Below the pieces are notes generated by a model, which was given only the letters and a program-made list of their open reading frames with translations, had not been told where the DNA came from and searched no databases. Position numbers and translations under genes: made by a program. Positions 19,712 through 28,581 of a DNA stretch of 64,000 nt are shown here, piece after piece. The stretch spans positions 3,021,501-3,085,500 of the forward strand of contig NZ_JAWXYB010000018.1 in the NCBI RefSeq assembly GCF_033842475.1, given 5' to 3'. The DNA comes from Acidiphilium acidophilum. Its GTDB lineage: Bacteria; Pseudomonadota; Alphaproteobacteria; Acetobacterales; Acetobacteraceae. Position 1 is the stretch's first letter. Each line of letters opens with the position of its first letter.

Positions 19712-20526
19712 ACGCGCGCCACGATGCAGAGGGGCACGAAGCGGCAGGGAACGAGGCAATGGGGAACGAGGCAACGGGGAACGAGGCGCGCATCGCGGAG
19801 GTGCGCGCCACCCTCGACCGGGTGACCGACCCCGAACTCGACGAAAGCGTGGTCGATCTCGGCTTCATCACCGCGATCACCGTGACCGCGCCGGATGAAG
19901 TCGATGTCGCGTTCCGCCTGCCGACCTATTGGTGCGCCGCCAATTTCTCGTACCTGATGGCCTCTGACATGCGCGAGGCGGTGCTCGGCCTGTCCTGGGT
20001 CCGGCGCGCCGTCATCCACCTCGACGACCACATGTATGTCGAGGCGATCAACGAGGGCATCGCGCAGGGCAAGGATTTCACCGAGGTATTTCCCGCCGGG
20101 GACGGTCAGGATCTTTCGGCGATCAGGCGCAATTTCGCGCTGAAATCCTTCGAACGCCGACAGGAGATGCTGCTGCGCCACCTGCTGGCCGCTGGCCACC
20201 CCCCGGAAACGATCGCGGCAATCAGCCTCGCCGCCCTGGAGGCGCTGAAGCTCGATGCCGAGGGAACCGTACTGCGCACCCGGTACCTCGAACGCCGCCA
20301 CTGGCCGCAGGACGTCATGACGGTCGGAGAGGGGGTGTCACCATTCGCCTTCGTCACCCGCGACGGTGAGCGGCTGATGCCTGAAACCCTCGGCATCTAT
20401 CTGCGGCATATCCGGCGGATCGGCCTCAACGCGGAGTTCAACGGCGCGCTCTGCCGTGGCCTGCTGGCAAGCCGCTATCCCGGAACCACGCCGGCGGCAA
20501 CGCCGGATTTCATCGGCGCGTGCTGA
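19708..20526 (+). CDS. DUF59/MIP18-like metal-sulfur cluster assembly protein
   Basis: 272 aa; the ATG overlaps the amidohydrolase stop (ATGA). After a repetitive N-terminus (GNEAM/GNEAT/GNEAR) it has the DUF59 core VTDPELDESVVDLGFITAITV (about 35-110), with the conserved Cys in PTYWCAANFSYL. A C-terminal alpha-helical region of about 150 aa is not recognised. DUF59 proteins act in Fe-S or metal-site assembly; beside a diiron enzyme, a role in iron-site maturation is plausible. Confidence 0.78.
   Translation: MNARHDAEGHEAAGNEAMGNEATGNEARIAEVRATLDRVTDPELDESVVDLGFITAITVTAPDEVDVAFRLPTYWCAANFSYLMASDMREAVLGLSWVRRAVIHLDDHMYVEAINEGIAQGKDFTEVFPAGDGQDLSAIRRNFALKSFERRQEMLLRHLLAAGHPPETIAAISLAALEALKLDAEGTVLRTRYLERRHWPQDVMTVGEGVSPFAFVTRDGERLMPETLGIYLRHIRRIGLNAEFNGALCRGLLASRYPGTTPAATPDFIGAC
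19732..19791 (+). repeat. Tandem 15-nt repeats at the DUF59 gene start
   Basis: Four in-phase 15-nt units encode GHEAA, GNEAM, GNEAT and GNEAR at residues 9-28. The core GGGAACGAGGCA is repeated almost exactly. It is a likely slippage expansion of a disordered N-terminus. Confidence 0.85.
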
Positions 20527-20571
20527 AGCTGGCAAAGGTTCCATTGGCGAAGCCATTCGAATGCCCGCGCA

Positions 20572-20778
20572 TTGGCGGCGTCCGACCACCAACTCCTCCG
20601 ACCCCATGTCGCCTCGTGGTACAACAAAAATGAGCCAACCTTCACCGACGCAGTCGCCGCCATCCGCCGCGTCCTGTCACCACCGGATTTTTCGATGTCC
20701 CGGACAATGACCGCTGCCGTCATGATGCCAACACGCTTGCTAAAAATACGCGTGCAAACTCTATCGCTCGCTGCATGA
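20572..20778 (+). pseudogene. C-terminal relic of a DDE-type transposase
   Basis: The frame reading VASWYNKNEPTFTDAVAAIRRVLSPPDFSMS and ending KIRVQTLSLAA resembles the C-termini of several insertion-sequence transposases (WYxKxEPTFxDAxAAVRR...). No upstream catalytic domain and no terminal inverted repeat is visible. It marks the right edge of the monooxygenase island. Confidence 0.4.
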
Positions 20779-20795
20779 AATGCGGAAAGTCGAGC

Positions 20796-20999
20796 TTAGT
20801 TGATGGCGCAACCCGGTTTGACGCCCAGGCGTTTGAAGATCATCGCAGCGGGACAAAGGCCCGTGAACCCGGTCTGAAACAGGTTCAGGCCCACAAATCC
20901 GGTCAGCAGCAGCCACCACTGGGAAAAGGCTAAAGTCAACGCCACACTGAGCAGTACCATGAAGCCGGCTAACGCGAAGACTGATTTGTCGATATTCAT
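20796..20999 (-). CDS. DUF2892 (YgaP transmembrane-like) membrane protein
   Basis: 67 aa with two hydrophobic segments (FALAGFMVLLSVALTLAF and WWLLLTGFVGLNLFQTGF) and the family ending TGLCPAAMIFKRLGVKPG. AGGAACTGAG precedes the ATG. Such proteins often accompany rhodanese and sulfur-handling genes. It lies downstream of a TauE/SafE permease in the same direction, so the pair may be one operon. Confidence 0.85.
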   Translation of the reverse strand: MNIDKSVFALAGFMVLLSVALTLAFSQWWLLLTGFVGLNLFQTGFTGLCPAAMIFKRLGVKPGCAIN

Positions 21000-21163
21000 T
21001 CTCAGTTCCTGATTTACATTTATTGGGACGAAGGGGATTAGCGGTAAGGCCTCAGCCAAGCGCGTTCGCCAGAGTGCCCCAAATGCAGCCCGGCGCGTTA
21101 AAATTAACCGGAGCGTTGGCATTATACAAGTCTCATGCTGAGTGTGACGCGGCAAGGCTCCGG

Positions 21164-21937
21164 TTATCCGATCAAAATCAGGTACCCGGAGACTGCAAGT
21201 ACCGCTGCGAGCCCGATCCGTAGCAACGCGTCGGGCAAATATCGGGCTGTAACACTGCCAAGAATGATCCCTGGAATCGAGCCGAGTAACAGCGGCAACA
21301 GCAAGTTGAACGAGATGGTGCCAAGCGCCCAATGGCCCATCCCGGCCAGCACGGTGAGCGGCACCGCGTGCGCGAGGTCCGACCCGACGATCCTGGAGGT
21401 GGCCATTCGCGGGTAGAGCAGCATAAGCGCAACGGTCCCGAGAGCCCCTGAGCCAACCGACGTCACGCTGACCAGAACCCCGAGAGCGAAGCCCAGCCCG
21501 ATCGTCAGGCCGGGGCGAGGCCCGGCTGCCGGCTCCGCCGGAAGCAACGCCGGCGCACGCAGTATCCATGGCCGGACGATCAGGGCCGTCGCGGCAAGAA
21601 TGAGCACCAGACCAAGTATGACAGCACTCAGGCGATTGGCTGCGTCCCCATGGACACCGAGATATCCCAGGCCAAGGAGTGCCAGCGCGGCGCCGGGAAG
21701 ACTTCCCGTCGCGAGCCGCGCAACGATCCGCCACTCGATCGTATGTTTGAGGCCATGAACGATCGTTCCGACCGATTTCGTTGCGGCCGCGAATAGCAGG
21801 TCGGTTCCGATCGCCCGGGAGGGATGTACCCCGAACAGCAGGATCAGCAGCGGCGTCATCAATGCGCCACCACCGACCCCGGTCAGTCCGACTACACACC
21901 CGACCACGAAACCCGCCATTATTTCCGGCCACGCCAT
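21164..21937 (-). CDS. Sulfite exporter TauE/SafE family membrane protein
   Basis: 257 aa from the ATG at 21937 (MAWPEIMAGF); an upstream extension is not membrane-like. Two copies of the TSUP repeat are seen (GFVVGCVVGLTGVGGGALMTPLLILLFGV and GFALGVLVSVTSVGSGALGTVALMLLYP), with about eight membrane segments. It is a probable exporter of sulfite or an organosulfonate. The DUF2892 gene follows after 164 nt. Confidence 0.88.
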   Translation of the reverse strand: MAWPEIMAGFVVGCVVGLTGVGGGALMTPLLILLFGVHPSRAIGTDLLFAAATKSVGTIVHGLKHTIEWRIVARLATGSLPGAALALLGLGYLGVHGDAANRLSAVILGLVLILAATALIVRPWILRAPALLPAEPAAGPRPGLTIGLGFALGVLVSVTSVGSGALGTVALMLLYPRMATSRIVGSDLAHAVPLTVLAGMGHWALGTISFNLLLPLLLGSIPGIILGSVTARYLPDALLRIGLAAVLAVSGYLILIG

Positions 21938-22433
21938 ATGGCCGGTATACCACGAGACCGGCGCAGCGCGCCCCCCGCGCCTGAAATTGCGATCATTGAA
22001 CGCATGGAACCCCCCACGACCTCGAACGACGAATGGCAAACCCGGAACCGCCATACGCAGATCGAGTGAAAGGCTGAACATTCACCGGCGTGCCGCGCCT
22101 ACACCGCCTCCGCACCAGAATCCGCAGGTCGAGAGCTGTCGATCCGCCGAAAGCGGATGACACCCGCCGACGAGCGCTTGACGATGCCGACAAAGCTACT
22201 CATTTTACTAATATAACTATCCGGGCCCCTCTGGCGAGGACGATGACATGGTGTCGTCCAACCTCGCGATGTCGGATCACCGTACCTAATTCGACGCGTG
22301 GCTGAGACGGAATGTGATCCGCACCAATTTTTTTTCGCGATCGGATCATACCATTCTGGCGGCTTCCGCGCTCACGGTGCATCAACTGTGGAGACATCGG
22401 CGCGTGGAAAATTGCAGTGTTGATTGTAAACTT
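21938..22433. other. Non-coding stretch of about 500 nt
   Basis: No convincing gene is seen. It contains the divergent starts of the TauE gene and the 114-aa membrane gene, an A/T-rich patch near 22196-22215, and a dyad TGATCCG/CGGATCA (22314-22348) enclosing a T8 run. Confidence 0.4.
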
Positions 22434-22778
22434 ATGAACAGTCGTTCGGCCGAGGATGACAACCACCGGGAGAGGCGGTTGGAGTTGTTGATCGGACGCC
22501 TGCCGCCCCGCATCCGAAAAGCCGTGCGCTGGTTGCGGCAGCCTTCCAGGCGTTGGGCGCGAATTCCTGCTGGCCTGCTGCTCATCCTGGGCGGTGTGCT
22601 CAGCATCCTCCCCATTCTCGGCCTCTGGATGCTGCCGCTCGGTATCGTCCTCCTTTCGGATGACCTGCAATTCCTGCGGAATATGACCGGTCGCATCCTG
22701 AAGTGGGTGGAGCACCATCATCCGCAGTGGATGGGCCTCCTTGACCCGCCTGAAGCTGAGGTTCCTGATCCGGGGTAA
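22434..22778 (+). CDS. Small membrane protein with a hydrophobic hairpin
   Basis: 114 aa from the ATG at 22434; the ribosome site is weak. The hydrophobic core is IPAGLLLILGGVLSILPILGLWMLPLGIVLLSDDL, with basic helices on either side. It belongs to a widespread alphaproteobacterial family that databases often mislabel as a tryptophan synthase beta-like protein. No catalytic motif; role unknown. Confidence 0.65.
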   Translation: MNSRSAEDDNHRERRLELLIGRLPPRIRKAVRWLRQPSRRWARIPAGLLLILGGVLSILPILGLWMLPLGIVLLSDDLQFLRNMTGRILKWVEHHHPQWMGLLDPPEAEVPDPG

Positions 22779-23037
22779 GCGCGGAAGATCTTTCGAATTA
22801 TCCCCCCGGCGCTGCCCGAACCGCCGCCGCCGGTATCGATGCTCGTCTGCGGCGCTGCATGCCGAGCAGATCCCGTCAGGTTGACCAACGTTCTGTCGAT
22901 GCGCTTACAGCAACCGTCGCACTCCGGACGGGTGCGGCGGGAAGCGGGACGGTGCCGCGGGTGGTTACGTCGTTGCTCAATGAACCGGTGGCGGACCGCC
23001 CTTGCCCGGCGTCGACCATTGCCGCAATGCTCCGGCC

Positions 23038-23694
23038 ATGCGTGTGTTGCTTATCGAGGATGACGTTCTGATTGGCGACGGGCTGGTAGCAGCACTAAAG
23101 GCGGCCGGCATGGCCGTGGACTGGGTCCGCGATGGTTTGGCGGCTCAGGAGGCGCTGCGTGATACGGGATATGCGATCGCGCTGCTCGATCTCGGACTTC
23201 CCGGGATGGACGGCATGGCGGTGCTGAGAGCCACCCGGCGCCACGGTGTCGAAACGCCGGTGCTCATCCTCACCGCGCGCGATGCGGTCGAAAGCCGGGT
23301 GGCGGGGCTGGATCTGGGCGCCGATGACTACCTGGTGAAGCCGTTCGAGGTGCCCGAGCTCCTGGCCCGAATGCGCGCTTTGTTGCGCCGCCGCGCGGGG
23401 CGGGCCACGCCCATGCTGACGACAAGCGAGGCGGCGCTCGATACCGGGACACATGAACTTTCTCATAGCGGGCGGACCGAAACACTACCCGCGAGAGAAT
23501 ATGCGCTCATGCAGGCGCTGATGGAACGGCCGGGCCATATATTGTCGCGCGCACAGATCGAGGAGCGGATTTACGGCTGGGGCGAGGAGGTGGAGAGCAA
23601 CGCCATGGAAGTGCTGATCCACTCCATCCGGCGTAAATTCGGCAAGGGCGTCATTCTCAACGTCCGTGGCGCGGGGTGGATGGTGCCGAAATGA
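23038..23694 (+). CDS. OmpR/PmrA-type response regulator
   Basis: 218 aa. The receiver domain has acidic D8/D9, phospho-acceptor D51 (LLDLGLPGMDG) and K (LVKPFEVPELLARM). The winged-helix DNA-binding domain (about 125-216) ends with SNAMEVLIHSIRRKFGKGVILNVRGAGWM. The C-terminus overlaps the kinase start (ATGA). The protein resembles the BasR/PmrA/QseB group, which binds direct repeats with an 11-bp period; such a repeat lies before the PepSY gene. Confidence 0.94.
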   Translation: MRVLLIEDDVLIGDGLVAALKAAGMAVDWVRDGLAAQEALRDTGYAIALLDLGLPGMDGMAVLRATRRHGVETPVLILTARDAVESRVAGLDLGADDYLVKPFEVPELLARMRALLRRRAGRATPMLTTSEAALDTGTHELSHSGRTETLPAREYALMQALMERPGHILSRAQIEERIYGWGEEVESNAMEVLIHSIRRKFGKGVILNVRGAGWMVPK

Positions 23695-25010
23695 CCCGCG
23701 CACGGTCGCTGCGCCGCACCGCCCTGGTCTGGATTACCGCCCTGCTGGCGGTTGCAGGCGTTATCACTGCTGGCGCGGCATATCGGTACAATGAGAGCGA
23801 GATGGCGGGATTTCTCGACGGTCAGCTCCGCCAGATCGCCCTGAACGCCGGGCCGGGACTCGCCGTCGACAACGCGCCCACCGCCCCCGACCAGGACCCG
23901 GAAGACAGTTTTGCCGTCACCATCTGGGATGTGGCGGGGCATCTGGTGCATCGATCGCTCCCCGGTGCGGATATTCCACTCCAGCCCAGATCCGGCTTTG
24001 CCGATGCGCAAGGAGGCGGCGAGACATGGCGCGTCTACACGCTGTACGGCAAAACCGGAGCCGTGCAGGTGGCCCAACGCATGAAAGTGCGCGACGAGAT
24101 CGCCGGCAACGCGGCAATGGGCGCGGCGCTGCCTGTGCTGCTCCTGATCCCGCTTTCCTGGCTGGTCGTCGGGTTGGCGCTGCATCGCACGTTGCGGCGG
24201 CTCGATGGCCTTGCCCACGACCTCGCGACGCGCGGCGCCCTGGCCAAGGACCCGCTGCCGCTCGCGGATTTGCCCGCCGAGCTGAGGCCGCTGGTGGAAG
24301 GGATGAACGGACTGATCCTGCGACTGAACGCCGCGCTGGCCGCACAGAAACAGTTTCTGGCCGATGCCGCGCACACGCTGCGCACGCCGATTGCCGCCAT
24401 GCAGATCGAAATCGGCAATCTCGCCGCCAATGCGATGGCCACAAGCCAGCGCCCACGTTTTGACGCGTTGGCGGCGGGGGCGCGGCGGGCGGGGGCACTG
24501 GTTAACCAGCTTCTGCGCCTGGCCAGGCTCGATGAACCAGCTCAACCGCGCCGCGCCAAGTTCGATACCGCCGCATTGCTGCTCGATTGCGTTGCGGATC
24601 ACTCGCCGCTCGCCTGCCACAAGGGCATCGATCTCGGCGCTGCGATCGCCCCGCGTGCGATGATCTGGGGAGACGAAGAGGAAATCCGTACATTATTCGC
24701 CAATCTGATCGAGAACGCGCTCACCTACAGCGCGGCGGGCGGCAAGGTGGATGTCACGCTCCGGCATACGGAGGCAGGATTTTCAGCCGAGATACTCGAT
24801 GCCGGTCCCGGCCTGCCCCCGGGAGCCGAGGCGCATGTTTTCGAGCGATTCTACCGCGCCGCGCCGCAGGCAGCGGAGGGTTCGGGGCTGGGCCTCGCTA
24901 TTGCCCGCCGCATCGCCGAACGCCACGGTTTCGGCCTTGAGGTGAGGAACCGCGCGGATGGCGCAAGCGGGGTCCTGGCCCGGGTAACCATGCCGGATTG
25001 CCCGACCTAA
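23691..25010 (+). CDS. Sensor histidine kinase paired with the OmpR regulator
   Basis: 439 aa. An N-terminal membrane helix (about 12-30), a periplasmic segment of about 115 aa and a second helix (about 148-168) are followed by HAMP and the HisKA box with H228 (FLADAAHTLRTPIAAMQ). The catalytic boxes are N (NLIENALTYS), G1 (DAGPGLPPG), F (FERFYRA) and G2 (GSGLGLAIARRIA). All are intact. The periplasmic domain likely senses an envelope signal. Confidence 0.94.
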   Translation: MTRARSLRRTALVWITALLAVAGVITAGAAYRYNESEMAGFLDGQLRQIALNAGPGLAVDNAPTAPDQDPEDSFAVTIWDVAGHLVHRSLPGADIPLQPRSGFADAQGGGETWRVYTLYGKTGAVQVAQRMKVRDEIAGNAAMGAALPVLLLIPLSWLVVGLALHRTLRRLDGLAHDLATRGALAKDPLPLADLPAELRPLVEGMNGLILRLNAALAAQKQFLADAAHTLRTPIAAMQIEIGNLAANAMATSQRPRFDALAAGARRAGALVNQLLRLARLDEPAQPRRAKFDTAALLLDCVADHSPLACHKGIDLGAAIAPRAMIWGDEEEIRTLFANLIENALTYSAAGGKVDVTLRHTEAGFSAEILDAGPGLPPGAEAHVFERFYRAAPQAAEGSGLGLAIARRIAERHGFGLEVRNRADGASGVLARVTMPDCPT

Positions 25011-25022
25011 GTTTCTCCTAAG
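25007..25022 (+). promoter_or_regulatory. PmrA/QseB-like direct repeat operator
   Basis: CTAAG-TTTCTC-CTAAG is a direct repeat with an 11-bp period, the layout of PmrA-type boxes (TTAAG-N6-TTAAG). It overlaps the kinase stop codon and lies about 80 bp before the PepSY gene, consistent with the regulator activating PepSY and the next membrane gene. Confidence 0.6.
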
Positions 25023-25100
25023 TCTGCTCCGGCACAACAGACCTCAAGCGTCCGGCGCGAAGCCCGGCGCTCTGGTTGGAACCTTATCTGGAGAATGAAC

Positions 25101-25412
25101 ATGAAACTTTCAAATCCCGTCCGCGCACTTGGCGCGATGGCGATACTGGCGGCGTTCGTCGCTCCTGCCCTCGCCTATACCGGCCAGGACCTGGCTGGCG
25201 GTGCCAAAATCAGCCTCGATGCCGCGAAGGCAACCGCCCTCAAGGCCCAGCCCGGCACGGTGGCCGATCAGGAACTTGAGAAGGAGTCCGGCGGCAGCGG
25301 ATTGCGCTACTCTTTCGACATCAAGAACGGCGCGGTCACGCATGAAGTCGGCATTGGTGCCGTAACCGGCGCGGTGCTGGAGAACAGCGCCGAAGGTCCG
25401 AACGCGGACTGA
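25101..25412 (+). CDS. PepSY-domain periplasmic protein
   Basis: 103 aa from the ATG at 25101; the ATG two codons earlier is too close to the GGAGA site. A signal peptide (LGAMAILAAFVAPALA) precedes a PepSY domain (ISLDAAKATALKAQPGTVADQELEKESGGSGLRYSFDIKNG...). PepSY genes often sit in the regulons of PmrA/QseB-like systems and act as soluble envelope modulators; their biochemical role is poorly defined. Confidence 0.88.
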   Translation: MKLSNPVRALGAMAILAAFVAPALAYTGQDLAGGAKISLDAAKATALKAQPGTVADQELEKESGGSGLRYSFDIKNGAVTHEVGIGAVTGAVLENSAEGPNAD

Positions 25413-25483
25413 CCCGTCCATCCCGTCGTTGCCGGCCCGCTCCATCGCGCATGGGGCGGGCGCTTCATGCACAGGACAAGAAA

Positions 25484-26257
25484 ATGACCGATACGTTGAA
25501 ACAGGGCCTGACCAAAGTGCCGGAAATCGCTCTGGGATTCTGGATCATCAAAATTCTGGCGACGACCCTTGGCGAGACCGGTGGCGATGCCGTCACCATG
25601 TCGATGCATCTGGGCTATGCCGTCGGTACGCTGATTTTTCTGGCGGTGTTCGTGGCCGCGGTCATCGCGCAAATTCGCGCCACTCGCTTTAACCCTTATC
25701 TCTACTGGCTGACCATTGTGGCCACCACGACGGTTGGCACGACCATGGCCGACTTCGCCGACCGTTCGCTCGGCATCGGCTATGCGGGCGGGACGTCGAT
25801 TTTGATTCTGCTGTTGGGGGCCTCACTCGCCATCTGGCACGGGGTGGAGGGCAGCGTATCAGTGAACACGGTGGCGACGCCGCGCACGGAGGCCTTCTAC
25901 TGGGTCACCATCCTGTTCTCGCAGACGCTGGGTACAGCGCTCGGCGATTGGATGGCGGACACGAACGGCCTCGGCTTTGGCGGTGGCGCGCTGGTGTTCG
26001 GTGCGGTCATCGCGGTGACGGCGGCAGGGTATTATTTTACCCGCATCTCTCACGTCGCGCTGTTCTGGGCGGCATTCATCTTCACCCGCCCGCTCGGCGC
26101 GACGGTTGGCGACCTGCTGGACAAGCCTCTTGCGCTCGGCGGATTGGACCTGAGCCGCGTAGGGGCCTCTACTGTGCTGACGGTCGCCATTATCCTGCTC
26201 ATTCTTGTTCTGCCCCAGCGGCCAGGGCGGCATCCGGCGGTGCAACGCGCGAACTGA
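25484..26257 (+). CDS. COG4705-type integral membrane protein
   Basis: 257 aa with about eight membrane segments built from repeats containing TTLGETGGDA, TTVGTTMADFADRS, TLGTALGDWMADT and PLGATVGDLLDKPL. These internal repeats with acidic GD motifs are characteristic of the COG4705 uncharacterised membrane-anchored family. It follows the PepSY gene by 71 nt and is likely in the same regulon. Function unknown. Confidence 0.85.
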   Translation: MTDTLKQGLTKVPEIALGFWIIKILATTLGETGGDAVTMSMHLGYAVGTLIFLAVFVAAVIAQIRATRFNPYLYWLTIVATTTVGTTMADFADRSLGIGYAGGTSILILLLGASLAIWHGVEGSVSVNTVATPRTEAFYWVTILFSQTLGTALGDWMADTNGLGFGGGALVFGAVIAVTAAGYYFTRISHVALFWAAFIFTRPLGATVGDLLDKPLALGGLDLSRVGASTVLTVAIILLILVLPQRPGRHPAVQRAN

Positions 26258-26259
26258 CC

Positions 26260-26530
26260 GCCAGGTTGACCGAGAATGACCGTACCGTTCCAATTCGGGC
26301 CGGCCATGGCCGGGCCACGGTTTTCCAGCCGTGCCGCCGGCAGGGCGGCTTTTGAGGTCCCCAGCGCGGCGTTCACGTTCTGAAGCTCACCGCCCATCGT
26401 GGCCAGCGGCGTCAAATGTTCACTCGTCTCGACGACGACCGTCCCGCTCCACACGGGCCGCGCCGTTGCAGTTCCCGACAGCACCACCCCGGACCGCCAA
26501 AGCCGCAGAATGAGCCGTTGATCCACCGGC
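26260..26530 (-). pseudogene. LssY C-terminal domain remnant after PAP2
   Basis: In a frame shifted from the PAP2 gene, RLILRLWRSGVVLSG, then PVWSGTVVVE and NWNGTVIL, resembles the end of the LssY_C domain that often follows PAP2. The middle of that domain is absent, so the region looks like a deleted and frameshifted tail. Confidence 0.4.
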
Positions 26531-27508
26531 ACATGGCCACCTGTCGGTATCAGCATGATCGACAGGCAGATTTACCGCGTAACGCCGCATATCGGTCGCA
26601 TGGGCCATGGCGATATGCAGACTTCCAGCGGCGAGCAGTGCGGCAAGGGACACCCCTGCCAACCCACGGGCCTCGACGTTGGTGTTGGCGTACCGCAGAT
26701 AGACAATCCCAAGCAGGGCAGTCCAAACCGTACCGAATGCCAGACCGGCTATCACATCCGATAGCCAGTGCGCACCAAGATAGAGGCGGGAAAACGCGAT
26801 GGCGCCAACCAGGGCGATTGCGGCGAGCGTCACCGCCACGCGGGCGCGGGTGCCGACCTCACGGCAGATCAGCACCACCAGAGATCCGAACAGGGCCGTG
26901 CTCACGGTCGCGTGGCTGCTCGGGAAGGAATAGGCGTTCCATCCGTCATAAAGCGCCCCCGGCCTTGATTGGTGCACGGTCACCTTCAGCAGCAGGGCAA
27001 ACGCACTGGCGCCGCCCACGGACGCCAGCGCGTAAAATGCCGCGCGCCAGGCCCTCTGCCAGACCAGCCAGGCCAGCGCTGCCAGGGTGACGGGGATAAT
27101 CACCGCGGCATCGCCCAACTCCGTGACTGCCACCATGGCCTGATCCACCACCGGCACGCGCAGCGCCTGCAGCAGATGAAACACCGCCCGGTCAACACGC
27201 ACCAACGGGCCGCCGGACACAACATCCTGCACCACCCCGAGAAACAGCCACAACCCGCCGATCAGGGCGAGACCAAGCACCAAAAGCCCCGGCACGTCCG
27301 GCCGATCCGGGTCGATCAGCGAGCGCACCAGCCGGCGCCGCCAGTCGTCATCCCCGGCAGCGGCCCATTGTCGCATGAGCCCCCGCAGCCGTGCCGCCCG
27401 GAGCCGTGCCGCCCGGAGCGTCAGCCAGATTACCAACCCAGCCGCCACTGCCAGAAGCGACATCAGCACCACAAGACGGGCGGCAATCGCATGGATATCC
27501 GTCAACAC
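26420..27508 (-). CDS. PAP2-superfamily membrane phosphatase
   Basis: 362 aa. Several membrane helices, with the three acid-phosphatase motifs: KVTVHQSRP, SFPSSHATVS and SRLYLGAHWLSDV. It probably dephosphorylates a lipid pyrophosphate such as undecaprenyl pyrophosphate, fitting the cis-prenyltransferase 76 nt upstream. The last 50 or so residues (after MRRYAVNLPVDH) are low-complexity and lie out of frame with an LssY_C-like remnant, so the natural C-terminus seems to have been lost. Confidence 0.85.
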   Translation of the reverse strand: MLTDIHAIAARLVVLMSLLAVAAGLVIWLTLRAARLRAARLRGLMRQWAAAGDDDWRRRLVRSLIDPDRPDVPGLLVLGLALIGGLWLFLGVVQDVVSGGPLVRVDRAVFHLLQALRVPVVDQAMVAVTELGDAAVIIPVTLAALAWLVWQRAWRAAFYALASVGGASAFALLLKVTVHQSRPGALYDGWNAYSFPSSHATVSTALFGSLVVLICREVGTRARVAVTLAAIALVGAIAFSRLYLGAHWLSDVIAGLAFGTVWTALLGIVYLRYANTNVEARGLAGVSLAALLAAGSLHIAMAHATDMRRYAVNLPVDHADTDRWPCAGGSTAHSAALAVRGGAVGNCNGAARVERDGRRRDE

Positions 27509-27584
27509 TGCGCCAGCGCGGTGGCGACGTCGAAAATACCGGAGATGAAAACGGTCATGTGCCGGAAAGCGACATGGTTTCGGT

Positions 27585-28472
27585 TCAGACGCCGAACCGG
27601 CGGTCGCGGCGCTGGAAGGCGCGGATGGCGCGGAGGTAGTCGATCCGGCGCATCACCGGCCAGTTCACGTCACAGAAATACAGTTCGCTGTGTACGCTCT
27701 GCCAGAGCATGAAGCCTGAGAGCCGGACCTCGCCGCTGGTGCGGATGATCAGGTCGGGGTCGGGCATGTCAGCGAGGTAGAGATGCCGCCGGATCGCCTC
27801 CGGGCTGATGTGGGAGGCCGTTTGCGCCGTGGACAATCCCTGTTCCGCACAATGAGCCACCAAGGCCCGCACCGCGTCGGCGATCTCCTCGCGCCCGCCA
27901 TAGCCGATGGCCAGCGTGACGGTGATCTGGTCATTGCCTTTGGTCGCGGCTTCGGCAGCGTCGATGGCTTCAACCAACGCCGGAGGCAGGAGGTCAAGCC
28001 GGCCCATGGCGGCGATATGCACACCCCGGCTGTGAATGTGCGGGTCCGCCGCGAGGGCGCGCATCTTGGCTTCAACCGCGCCGAAAATGCCGCCGATCTC
28101 GGTCTCCGGTCGGCGCAGATTGTCGGGTGAAAATACCCAGAGCGTGACCCTGCGCACGCCGAGTTCAACGCTCCAGGCCAGAATATCGTCGAGTTTGGCG
28201 GCACCAAGGCGATAGATTGCCTCCGGGTCCCGCAGGCCGCTCTCCCGCGCGTGACGGCGGTTGCCGTCGAGGATGATGCCAATATGTCCGGGAATTGGCA
28301 AAGCCTGCACCTGTCGCCCAAGCTGGCGCTCATAGATGCCATAGACCAACCCCCAGAGAGGCCCCGAAATCAACCGCACCCCACGCCTCAACCCGGCCAA
28401 CCCGCCCGGCCGCGGTTTCAGAGCGGATTGGCTCTCTTGCCCGGCCGTGTGCGATAGAGACGTTTCCTTCAT
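27585..28472 (-). CDS. Isoprenyl (cis-prenyl) transferase, UppS family
   Basis: 295 aa from the ATG at 28472 (CGGGAG upstream). The signature IILDGNRRHARESGL contains the catalytic Asp and the diphosphate-binding RR. WVFSPDNLRRPETEI, AIGYGGREEIADAVR, DLIIRTSGEVRLSGFMLWQSVHSELYF and WP follow in family order. The 50-aa basic N-terminal extension is longer than in housekeeping UppS, so this may be an accessory cis-prenyltransferase. It condenses isopentenyl diphosphate onto an allylic primer to make the lipid carrier. Confidence 0.88.
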   Translation of the reverse strand: MKETSLSHTAGQESQSALKPRPGGLAGLRRGVRLISGPLWGLVYGIYERQLGRQVQALPIPGHIGIILDGNRRHARESGLRDPEAIYRLGAAKLDDILAWSVELGVRRVTLWVFSPDNLRRPETEIGGIFGAVEAKMRALAADPHIHSRGVHIAAMGRLDLLPPALVEAIDAAEAATKGNDQITVTLAIGYGGREEIADAVRALVAHCAEQGLSTAQTASHISPEAIRRHLYLADMPDPDLIIRTSGEVRLSGFMLWQSVHSELYFCDVNWPVMRRIDYLRAIRAFQRRDRRFGV

Positions 28473-28581
28473 GCTCCCGTTCTGCCGACCCCGTTGAGCG
28501 GACGACCGTACACAAACCTGCCAGCTTAGCCCATACGGCCCGAGGACAGATTTCGATCCACCCGTTTCCACCGGCTGAAGA

